Positions 41,474-48,165 of a DNA stretch of 64,000 nt are shown one piece after another. Location: NCBI GenBank assembly GCA_046330285.1, contig JAXLSX010000012.1:1-64000 (forward strand), given 5' to 3'. This DNA comes from RHKX01 sp046330285 (GTDB lineage: Bacteria; Actinomycetota; Thermoleophilia; Solirubrobacterales; 70-9). The notes beneath the pieces were generated by a model. That model was not told the DNA's origin. It worked only from the letters and a program-made list of their open reading frames with translations, and did not search any database. Numbering within the stretch: the stretch's first letter is position 1; each line of letters starts with the position of its first letter. The position numbers were made by a program, and so were the translations under genes.

Positions 41474-41480
41474 TACCGTA
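41474..41480. promoter_or_regulatory. Symmetric bidirectional -10 between nadB and the deacetylase gene
   Basis: TACCGTA reads TACCGT on the plus strand (11 bases before the deacetylase ATG 41491) and TACGGT on the minus strand (9 bases before the nadB TTG 41465). One symmetric site could therefore fire both divergent genes. Confidence 0.4.
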
Positions 41481-41490
41481 TCCGGCTGCC

Positions 41491-42504
41491 ATGGGCCTCT
41501 ACTTCCGCCACCCGGCATCGCTGCTCCACGACACCGGCCCGCACCCTGAGAACGCGGGCCGGATCAGGGCGATCGAGACGGTCCTCGAAGACGCCGGCTG
41601 GCCCGGCCTCGAGGTCGCCGAGCCGCCGCCGGCCGAGCGCGACTGGTTGACCCGGGTCCACGGACCGGCGCTCGTCGACTCGATCGAGGAGCTCTGCGCG
41701 GCGGGTGGCGGGGCGATCGACTTCGACACGGTCGTCGTCGAGGCGTCGTGGGAGGCGGCCCTGCGGGCGGCCGGAGCCGCGGCCGAGGGGGCGCGGTTGC
41801 TGCTCGAGGGCGACCACGAATACGCGTTCTGCGGGCTGCGCCCGCCCGGCCACCACGCGGAGTCGAACCGGGCGATGGGCTTCTGCCTCTTCAACAACGC
41901 CGCCGTCGGCGCCGCGCACGCGCTCGCAGCCTGCGGTGCCGAGCGGGTCCTGATCCTCGACTGGGACGTCCACCACGGCAACGGGACCGCCGAGATCTTC
42001 GATCGCCGCGCCGACGTCCTCTACGCGAGCATCCATCAGAGCCCGCTCTATCCCGGAACCGGGGCCGCCGGCGACTTCGGCAGCGGTCCCGGCGACGGGA
42101 TGACGCTGAATCTGCCGGTGCCGCCGGGATCGGGCGGCGAGGACTTCCGCGGCCTGATCGAGCACGTCGTCGTTCCGGTGGCGCGGTCCTGGCGGCCCGA
42201 TCTGCTGATCGTCTCGGCCGGCTACGACGCGCACGCCGGCGATCCGCTCGCCAACTGCACCGTCGAGGACCACGACTACGCCGCGATGACTGCCGCCATG
42301 CGTGAGCTCGGCCGCGAGCTCGGCGCCCCGATCCTCGTCTGCCTCGAGGGCGGCTACGACCCGGTCGCGCTCGCGCGCTCGGTCCTCGTAACGGTCGAGG
42401 AGCTCGCGGGCGGCCCGCCGCCGCCGAGCGTCAGCCCGACGCCGGTGGTCGCCGACGCCGTCGCCCGAGTCGCCGCGCACGAGCGCTGGCGCTCGGCCCT
42501 CTGA
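41491..42504 (+). CDS. Histone-deacetylase-like (AcuC/class II HDAC) amidohydrolase
   Basis: The 337-residue zinc hydrolase shows the complete HDAC active site: GLRPPGHHAESNRAMGFC (His121-His122 pair), the metal-binding ILDWDVHHGNGTAE (Asp, His) and SAGYDAHAGDPLANC (Asp), and the C-terminal LEGGYDPVALA with the glycine-rich loop and tyrosine. Bacterial members deacetylate acetyl-lysine, acetylpolyamines or acetoin-pathway proteins. The substrate is unknown. A GNAT acetylase is far away at 9.1-9.8 kb. It is divergent from nadB, possibly from a shared promoter. Confidence 0.9.
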   Translation: MGLYFRHPASLLHDTGPHPENAGRIRAIETVLEDAGWPGLEVAEPPPAERDWLTRVHGPALVDSIEELCAAGGGAIDFDTVVVEASWEAALRAAGAAAEGARLLLEGDHEYAFCGLRPPGHHAESNRAMGFCLFNNAAVGAAHALAACGAERVLILDWDVHHGNGTAEIFDRRADVLYASIHQSPLYPGTGAAGDFGSGPGDGMTLNLPVPPGSGGEDFRGLIEHVVVPVARSWRPDLLIVSAGYDAHAGDPLANCTVEDHDYAAMTAAMRELGRELGAPILVCLEGGYDPVALARSVLVTVEELAGGPPPPSVSPTPVVADAVARVAAHERWRSAL

Positions 42505-42516
42505 GCCGGCAGCTGA

Positions 42517-44328
42517 TCAGTCGTCGGAGCCGCGCCCGGCGGCGGCCTCGGCCCGGATCGCCTTCGTCCGGTCCCGCAGCCAGTCGGCGGCGGCCTGACG
42601 AACCTCGCTGATCGCGGCTGCGGCCTCAGCCTCGAGCTCCTTCGCCCGGGTCTCGGCGTCGGCGGCGCGCTGCTCCGCCTCCGTCACCTTCGACTCAACG
42701 TCGCGCTCGGCCTGCTCGGCCGCGGCGATCGCGTCCTTGAGCTCGTCCTCGCGGTCGCGCATGCGCTCCGCGGCCGCGGCCTCGGCGACCGCCCGCGCCT
42801 GCTCGGCCGCGGTCTCGACCTCGGCCGCCGACTCCTCGCGGAGCCGGACCTTCTCGTCCTCGAGTTGCTGTTCGGCGGCGCTGACCCGCTCGGCCGCCTC
42901 GATCGCCTGGCGCTCGATCTGGCTCAACCGCTCGTGCGAGTCGGCCACGGCTTGCGCCCGCGCCTCGCGCTCCTCCTGAAGTTCCCGCTCACGCTTGCCG
43001 AGGAGCTCGGCGAACCGCTCCTCCGCGGCCTTCCGCGCCACGGCCACCTCGGCCCGGACGCGCTCGTCGGCGTCGGCCTCGACCCTGGCGATGCGCTCGG
43101 CGGTCTGCTGCTCGGCCGCGGCCAGGGCGCGGCGTTCGAGTTCCTTGCGGCGCGGCTCCGAATCGGCTTCGAGTTCGGCCTCGACCTCCGAGCGGCCCTC
43201 GGCGCGGGCCGCCTCGACCCGGTCGCGCAGCTCGTCGCCGGCCGGGCCCTCGAGGGCCTCCCGCCTGGCGTCGTCGCGCGCCTCGGCGACGCGAGCATCG
43301 GCTTCCTCGCGGGCAAGCTTCAGTTCGCTCCTCAGGCCCTCCGCCTCGGCGCCGCTCGCGGCCGCCTCGGGGTTGTCGGCGTTCGCGGCCTCGGCACGGA
43401 TCCGCTCGACCTCCTCGCGGACGCGCTGCTGGGCCTCGGCCTTCAGCTTCGCCACCTGCCGCCGCAGCCACTGGGTCGCCTGCTCCCGCGCCCGTGCTTC
43501 GACTTCGTCCTTCTCGGTTTGCAGCCGGGCCGCCCGCTCCTCGGCCTGGGTCGAGCGGGCCTCGGCCGCCCGCAGGCGCGATGCCAGCTCCTCGATCTCG
43601 GCGCGAGCGCTCGCCTGCGCCTGCTCGAGGTTGCGTTCGAGGGCGAGGATCTCGTCGTGGGAGCGCATCTCCGCCGCCCGCGCGGCCTCGTCGGCGGCGA
43701 CCTTGATCCGGTCACCGGTGTCACCCCCCGAATCCTCTTCCGGCTCGTCCTCCGGGGCCTCGGGTCCGCCGGATTCGTCGCCCGCCTCGGCGTCGAAGAC
43801 GGCCGGGTGCGGCTCCGATGGCTCTTCGTCCGCGTCGGGCCCGGCGTCGGTGGCCTCGTCGTCCTCCTCGGATTCCTCGGATGCCTCGGGTGCCGGTTCG
43901 ACGACGTCGTGCTGAGCCGACTCGGGCTCGACCATCTCGTGCTGAGCTGACTCAGGCTCGACGGCCTCGAGCTCGGCCGACTCCGGCTCGAGCGACTCCA
44001 GCTCCGCGGAATCCGCTTCGCGGCGGCGGCCGCTGACGGGCGAGGGAGGGGCCCACTCGGCGGTGCCGGTGTCGGGTTCGATCATCGGGCGCACCGGTTC
44101 GCGATCGCCGGTCTCGCCGCCGGGCTCGGGGACGGCCGCCCAGTCCTCGGTGCCGTAGGGGTCGTCGCCGGTATCCCCTTCGACCGGCTGCGAGCCGGTT
44201 CCGCGGCCGGCGGTCGACGGATAGAGGGCGGTTGCGGGGTCGTCGGCGCCACCTGAATCGGTCGGGGTCGCATCGGGATCGGCGTCACGCTTGCCCTTGC
44301 GACCGAAAATGCCTCTCCAACGAGCCAT
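42517..44328 (-). CDS. Large acidic coiled-coil protein with N-terminal decapeptide repeats
   Basis: The 603-residue protein starts MARWRGIFGRKGKRD, a basic amphipathic stretch that could touch membrane. About 180 residues of acidic disordered sequence follow, including four tandem ten-residue units (SAELESLEPE type). A ~390-residue Ala/Glu/Arg coiled coil follows (ERAARLQTEKDEVEARAREQ and similar) and a C-terminal RQAAADWLRDRTKAIRAEAA. It recalls DivIVA-like or envelope scaffold proteins in style only. There is no recognised domain. The start at 44328 leaves 169 bases to the divergent pilin gene. Confidence 0.75.
   Translation of the reverse strand: MARWRGIFGRKGKRDADPDATPTDSGGADDPATALYPSTAGRGTGSQPVEGDTGDDPYGTEDWAAVPEPGGETGDREPVRPMIEPDTGTAEWAPPSPVSGRRREADSAELESLEPESAELEAVEPESAQHEMVEPESAQHDVVEPAPEASEESEEDDEATDAGPDADEEPSEPHPAVFDAEAGDESGGPEAPEDEPEEDSGGDTGDRIKVAADEAARAAEMRSHDEILALERNLEQAQASARAEIEELASRLRAAEARSTQAEERAARLQTEKDEVEARAREQATQWLRRQVAKLKAEAQQRVREEVERIRAEAANADNPEAAASGAEAEGLRSELKLAREEADARVAEARDDARREALEGPAGDELRDRVEAARAEGRSEVEAELEADSEPRRKELERRALAAAEQQTAERIARVEADADERVRAEVAVARKAAEERFAELLGKRERELQEEREARAQAVADSHERLSQIERQAIEAAERVSAAEQQLEDEKVRLREESAAEVETAAEQARAVAEAAAAERMRDREDELKDAIAAAEQAERDVESKVTEAEQRAADAETRAKELEAEAAAAISEVRQAAADWLRDRTKAIRAEAAAGRGSDD
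43898..44017 (-). repeat. Four tandem 30-bp repeats inside the coiled-coil gene
   Basis: Four contiguous 30-base units code for SAELESLEPE, SAELEAVEPE, SAQHEMVEPE and SAQHDVVEPA. They are in frame and diverged at the DNA level, so they are an old intragenic tandem duplication rather than a recent slippage. Confidence 0.8.
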
Positions 44329-44497
44329 CGGCCGCCGCAGGTTACGCGATCGGGAGACCTCGCCGGAGGGCCATTTGACAGTGTCGGCACCGGGCCGTGG
44401 CTGACCGGCACACGCGGGCATTGATCGGTCGGCCCGACCGGCGAAGCATCGATCGCGTCAACGATCCGGCTGCTCAGGCCGGGGAAGGGAGTTCGCG

Positions 44498-44752
44498 ATG
44501 TACGCGATTTTCGCCACCGCCCACTGCCGGGCGCTCGATGTCTCGGCGTGGGTGCGATCGCGCCTCGCCGCCGAAAACGGCCAGGGGACGGTCGAGTACG
44601 TCGGACTCGTGCTGCTGGTCGCCGCCCTGATGGGCGGCATGGTTGCCGCCGTCGGCGGCCTCGGCAGCCTCTCGGGCATCGGCAAGGAGCTCGCCGAGGC
44701 GATCACCAAGAAGATCATCCAGGGCGTGCAGAAGATCACGTTCGGGGGGTGA
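44498..44752 (+). CDS. Orphan Flp-type IVb prepilin (84 aa)
   Basis: The protein has an unusually long 28-residue leader ending in Gly28, followed by QGTVEYVGLVLLVAALMGG. Cleavage after Gly28 puts Glu at +5 next to Tyr, the Flp pilin signature (G/xxxxEY), and a hydrophobic N-terminal helix follows. The C-terminus is short and amphipathic (AEAITKKIIQGVQKI). AAGGGAG precedes the ATG. No tad/flp assembly genes or prepilin peptidase are in the window, so it must rely on machinery elsewhere or have another role. Confidence 0.78.
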   Translation: MYAIFATAHCRALDVSAWVRSRLAAENGQGTVEYVGLVLLVAALMGGMVAAVGGLGSLSGIGKELAEAITKKIIQGVQKITFGG

Positions 44753-44764
44753 GGACGGCCCGGA

Positions 44765-44798
44765 CCGCGACCGCCCGCGATCCGGCGGGCGGTCGCGG
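44765..44798. terminator. Strong hairpin after the pilin gene
   Basis: A perfect 14-bp stem (44765-44778 with 44785-44798) and 6-base loop lie 12 bases after the pilin stop and 18 before the rph GTG. It has the strength of an intrinsic terminator but lacks a T-run. Confidence 0.6.
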
Positions 44799-44816
44799 AT
44801 CTGGAAGACTGGCCGC

Positions 44817-45545
44817 GTGGGAGCAGACGAGAGAAGCTACGGGCGCACCCCCGCGGAGATGCGCCCGGTCGAGATCGAGACCGGGTTCGTCCGGACCGCG
44901 GACGGGTCGGCGCTGATCTCGGTCGGCGAGACCCGCGTCATCTGCACCGCCTCGATCCAGGAGGAGGTGCCGAGGTGGATGCGCGGCCGCGGCACCGGCT
45001 GGGTCACCGCCGAGTACGCGATGCTGCCGGCGTCCACGGGCGAGCGGAAGGAGCGCGACTCCAAGCGCGGCCGTCCCGACGGGCGCTCGATCGAGATCCA
45101 GCGGCTGATCGGCCGCGCTCTCCGGGTCGTCGTCGACTTCAAGGCGCTCGGCGAGCGTGCGGTCTGGGTCGACTGCGACGTACTCCAGGCCGACGGCGGC
45201 ACCCGCTGCGCATCGATCACGGGGGCCTATGTCGCCCTCCACGAGGCGCTCTCCGGACTCGTCGAGAGCGGTGAGATGAAGGAGCTTCCGTTCACCGACA
45301 CCGTCGCGGCGCTCAGCGTCGGAGTGGTCGACGGCCGTGCGCTCTGCGACCTCGACTACTCGGAGGATTCGCGGGCGGAGGTCGACGCCAACGTCGTCAT
45401 GACCGGCTCGGGCGGCCTCGTCGAGGTGCAGGCCACGGCCGAGCAGACGCCGCTCTCGCGAGCTTCGCTCGACGAACTCCTGGCTTTGGCCGAGGCCGGC
45501 ATCGCCGACCTCCGGGTGCTGCAGCTGGAGGCGACGGGGGCGTGA
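44817..45545 (+). CDS. rph: Ribonuclease PH
   Basis: RNase PH trims tRNA 3' ends by phosphorolysis. The 242-residue product is a full-length match: MRPVEIETGFVRTADGSAL, EEVPRWMRGRGTGWVTAEYAM, RDSKRGRPDGRSIEIQRLIG (phosphate and RNA contacts) and CDVLQADGGTRCASITGAYV. GTG 44817 gives MGADERSYGRTPAEMRP. It overlaps rdgB by 4 bases (GTGA), the standard actinobacterial rph-rdgB pairing. The neighbouring hairpin separates it from the pilin gene. Confidence 0.95.
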   Translation: MGADERSYGRTPAEMRPVEIETGFVRTADGSALISVGETRVICTASIQEEVPRWMRGRGTGWVTAEYAMLPASTGERKERDSKRGRPDGRSIEIQRLIGRALRVVVDFKALGERAVWVDCDVLQADGGTRCASITGAYVALHEALSGLVESGEMKELPFTDTVAALSVGVVDGRALCDLDYSEDSRAEVDANVVMTGSGGLVEVQATAEQTPLSRASLDELLALAEAGIADLRVLQLEATGA

Positions 45546-46141
45546 GCGATCGGCCGCACCGGCGGTCGATCGTCGTGGCCACCCGCAATCAGCACAAGCT
45601 CGGCGAACTCGGCGAGATCCTCGCCGGAGCCGACCTCGAGCCGTTGCCCGATTCGGTCGTCCTGCCTCCGGAGGACGGAGAGACTTTCGCCGAGAACGCG
45701 CTCGGCAAGGCGCGTGCCGCGCACGAGCAGACCGGGATGGCGGCGCTCGCCGACGACTCGGGCATCGCCGCCGCTGCGCTCGGCGGGCGCCCCGGGGTCC
45801 GCTCGGCGCGCTACGCGGGCGAGGACGCCACCGACGAGGAGAACCTGGCGCTCCTGCTCGAGGAGGTCGGCCCGGGCGACGACCGCTCGGTCGCCTTCGT
45901 CTGCGCGATCGCCTTCGTCGGTGAGACCGGGGAGGAGACCGTGTGCGAGGCCCGCTGTGAAGGCACCCTCGCCGAGGAGCCTCGGGGTGACGGCGGCTTC
46001 GGCTACGACCCCGCCTTCGTCCCGGTCGAGATCGGCGACGGCCGGACGATGGCCGAGCTCCGGCCGGAGGAGAAGCACGCGATCTCCCACCGCGGCCGCG
46101 CGGCAAGGGCGATCGCCGACACCGTGGACGGGCTCCGATGA
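45542..46141 (+). CDS. rdgB: RdgB/HAM1 non-canonical purine NTP pyrophosphatase
   Basis: The 199-residue enzyme hydrolyses XTP, ITP and dITP to monophosphates, cleaning the nucleotide pool. It shows VVATRNQHKLGELGEIL, the catalytic ALADDSGIAAAALGG with metal-binding Asp residues, GVRSARYAGEDATDEEN and the C-terminal GGFGYDPAFVP and SHRGRAARAI. GTG 45542 overlaps the rph stop (GTGA), and its own TGA overlaps the next ATG, so three genes are translated as a chain. Confidence 0.95.
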   Translation: MSDRPHRRSIVVATRNQHKLGELGEILAGADLEPLPDSVVLPPEDGETFAENALGKARAAHEQTGMAALADDSGIAAAALGGRPGVRSARYAGEDATDEENLALLLEEVGPGDDRSVAFVCAIAFVGETGEETVCEARCEGTLAEEPRGDGGFGYDPAFVPVEIGDGRTMAELRPEEKHAISHRGRAARAIADTVDGLR

Positions 46142-47046
46142 CCTCGACGAAGGCCGGCGCGGCGTGGCTGTCGGTCATCTCCAACTGCGTCCTGATCGTG
46201 CTCAAGGTCGTGGCCGGGATCCTCACCGGGTCGATCGCGATCCTGACCGAGGCGGTCCACTCCGCGATCGACCTGATCGCCTCGCTGATCGCCCTCGTCT
46301 CAGTCCGGAAAGCGGACGAGCCCGCCGACGAGGACCACCCCTACGGTCACGAGAAGGCCGAGAACGTGGCCGCCGGCGCCGAGGCGATGCTGATCCTGCT
46401 CGGCGCGGCGATCATCGTCGTCGAGGCCGTGCGACGGCTGATCAACGGCTCCGAGGTCGAGTCGGTCGGGATCGGCATCGCGATCATCGGCCTCTCGATC
46501 ATCGCCAACCTCGTCGTCTCCGCCTACCTCTACCGGCGCGCGCGGGCGCTCGAGTCGCCGGCGCTCGAGGGGGATGCCGCCCACCTCCGGGCCGACGCGC
46601 TGACTTCGGTCGCGGTTCTGGTCGGGCTCGTCCTCGTAGAGGTCACCGGTAACGCCTCCTTCGACTCGATCGCAGCCCTCCTGGTGGCCGGGGCGATCGT
46701 CGCGACCGGCATCCGCCTCGCCATGCGCTCGGGCCGGGTCCTGATGGACGAGGTCCTTCCCGAGGACGAGATGGACCGGATCGAGGCCGTCATCGCCGAC
46801 TCGCGCCCGCCGCAGATGGCCGGCTACCACAAGCTCCGCGGGCGGCGGGCGGGTTCGCGCCGGCACATCGACCTGCACGTCCAGTTCCGCACCGGTACCA
46901 GCCTCGAGGAGGCCCACGAGGAAGCGCACCGGCTCCGGGACGCGATCGAGGGCGAGTTCAACAACGCCGACGTGCTCATCCACGTCGAGCCCGAAGATTC
47001 CTACCGCCCGGCCGACGAGAGCAAGGGCCCCTTCCGTCAGGGCTGA
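46138..47046 (+). CDS. Cation diffusion facilitator (CDF) family metal transporter
   Basis: The 302-residue protein has six transmembrane helices with the metal site residues of the family: the HSAIDLIASLIAL motif in helix II (His-x3-Asp) and LRADALTSVAVLVG in helix V (the D-A-L-T form, with Asp preceded by Arg-Ala). DEDHPYGHEKAENVAA is the conserved loop. The C-terminal cytosolic domain holds several His/Asp residues (YHKLRGRRAGSRRHIDLHV). It should export Zn(II), Fe(II) or Mn(II) by proton exchange. It overlaps rdgB by 4 bases. Confidence 0.92.
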   Translation: MTSTKAGAAWLSVISNCVLIVLKVVAGILTGSIAILTEAVHSAIDLIASLIALVSVRKADEPADEDHPYGHEKAENVAAGAEAMLILLGAAIIVVEAVRRLINGSEVESVGIGIAIIGLSIIANLVVSAYLYRRARALESPALEGDAAHLRADALTSVAVLVGLVLVEVTGNASFDSIAALLVAGAIVATGIRLAMRSGRVLMDEVLPEDEMDRIEAVIADSRPPQMAGYHKLRGRRAGSRRHIDLHVQFRTGTSLEEAHEEAHRLRDAIEGEFNNADVLIHVEPEDSYRPADESKGPFRQG

Positions 47047-47050
47047 GCGC

Positions 47051-47191
47051 TCAGGTCAGGTTGACGCCGGCGGCGAGTCCGACGGCGACGAGGGTGATCG
47101 CGTAGCCGGTGTAGCCGTTGATCGCGACGAGGAGCGCGGCGATCAGGCAGATCGCGACGATGGTGATCCATGAGCCTCTGGCCAGATCCAC
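47051..47191 (-). CDS. Small two-helix membrane protein (46 aa)
   Basis: GTG at 47191 opens a 46-codon frame: a short polar start (DLARGS), a hydrophobic helix (WITIVAICLIAALLVAI), a NGYTGY turn and a second helix (AITLVAVGLAAGVNL). It has no cytosolic domain. The sequence is non-degenerate and clearly hydrophobic, unlike the Arg-rich antisense frames nearby. It is convergent with the CDF gene (4-base gap). The function is unknown. Confidence 0.55.
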   Translation of the reverse strand: MDLARGSWITIVAICLIAALLVAINGYTGYAITLVAVGLAAGVNLT

Positions 47192-47221
47192 GGTCGCTAT
47201 GTTCCCGCAGGTGAAGGATGG

Positions 47222-47581
47222 ATGCGAGGCGGACGGGTCGTGACGGCCGCGACGGATCGTGCGGGCGACGTCGTCGCCGAGCTGATCGAGGAGTCGGCGG
47301 GGCTGCGCTCCTGTGCCGTGATCGACGGTCGTGGCGAGGTTCTCGCCGCCACCGACGCCCGCGATTGGGCCGCCCAGACCGAGCGCCTCTGGGCCGCGGC
47401 GGCCGATCCCGGTCACGCCGATCCGGCCTACGTCCACGTCGCGATCGACGCGGGGGAGCTGTTCGCGATGCGCGACGAGGGGTTCACCGTAATCGGCATC
47501 GCCGACCGCTTCTCGCTCGCCTCGCTGATCCTCTGCGACCTCCGAGCGGCCCTCCGCCGGCTGGAGCCGGTGCCGGCGTGA
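47222..47581 (+). CDS. Roadblock/LC7-like small protein (119 aa)
   Basis: The product has an alpha/beta pattern similar to Roadblock/LC7 proteins: VVAELIEESAGLRSCAVIDG, then GEVLAATDARDW, a long helix, then HVAIDAGELFAMRDEGFTVI and a final helix SLASLILCDLRAALRRL. ATG 47222 follows GAAGGATGG; GTG 47240 is an alternative. TATGTT at 47198-47203 may be the -10. Roadblock proteins often regulate small GTPases, but no GTPase gene is nearby. The fold call is tentative. Confidence 0.55.
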   Translation: MRGGRVVTAATDRAGDVVAELIEESAGLRSCAVIDGRGEVLAATDARDWAAQTERLWAAAADPGHADPAYVHVAIDAGELFAMRDEGFTVIGIADRFSLASLILCDLRAALRRLEPVPA

Positions 47582-47796
47582 TCGAGAAGCCGCACCGTTT
47601 CCTGATCGACCGGGTCAGCTCGTACGGCGAGGAGGGCAAGGCCTACCTGCGGCGCCGGAAGCTCCGGAGCAAGCCCTTCGCGCGGGTTCGCTATCGCGGC
47701 GGCGAGGAGGTCGCGCTCGATCCCGGTGGCGATCGCGGCGAGACGCTGTTCGCGGTCGCCCGCGAGTTGATCGAGGCGCCCGAAGCCGGCAGCTGA
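47578..47796 (+). CDS. Small conserved-looking basic protein (72 aa)
   Basis: GTG 47578 overlaps the preceding TGA (GTGA). The product begins IEKPHRFLIDRVSSYGEEGK, has a strongly basic middle (AYLRRRKLRSKPFARVRYRG) and a more acidic end. It could bind RNA or a partner encoded by the upstream gene. I recognise no family. The tight overlap is the main evidence it is translated. Confidence 0.55.
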   Translation: MIEKPHRFLIDRVSSYGEEGKAYLRRRKLRSKPFARVRYRGGEEVALDPGGDRGETLFAVARELIEAPEAGS

Positions 47797-47863
47797 TCCG
47801 CCGGGGGGCGAATTCCGGATCCGAGGGGGGCACGCCGAACGGTGCCGGGGTTGCAGTGAGTGG

Positions 47864-48082
47864 ATGCCTGCGATCGAAGAGGACGGGCCGACGCCCGATG
47901 AGCTGCGCGTGCTCGACGACGTGCTCGCGCGCGATCCCGCGCTGGACGGCGAGCTCGAGCTGATCCTGCCGGCCCTCGACCGCGACGCCCGGGCGGTCTT
48001 CTGCCGCGAGCTCGCGGCGGCGCACGGCGAACGGCCCGCGGCGGCGGTGCTCACGGCCCTCGTCGCGGCATCGCGGCGCTGA
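47864..48082 (+). CDS. Hypothetical small acidic protein (72 aa)
   Basis: ATG at 47864 opens a short frame rich in Asp/Glu/Ala/Leu and largely helical (PTPDELRVLDDVLARDPALD, ELAAAHGERPAAAVLTALVA). It contains a single cysteine (FCRE). It lies in a 369-base interval between the small basic protein and the large secreted protein, an interval otherwise without features. Coding is likely but no family or function is recognised. Confidence 0.4.
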   Translation: MPAIEEDGPTPDELRVLDDVLARDPALDGELELILPALDRDARAVFCRELAAAHGERPAAAVLTALVAASRR

Positions 48083-48165
48083 CGGGGCGGCTTCGCGCTT
48101 CCCGGGCTTGGTGGAGGCGGGCGCCCGGCCGGGGCGCCGATCCGAACCGAGGAGGGACCGCGCCG

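Noticed and set aside
43898..44017. Four 30-bp tandem units as a CRISPR-like array
   Set aside because: They are contiguous with no spacers, in frame and encode a decapeptide repeat in a coiled-coil protein.
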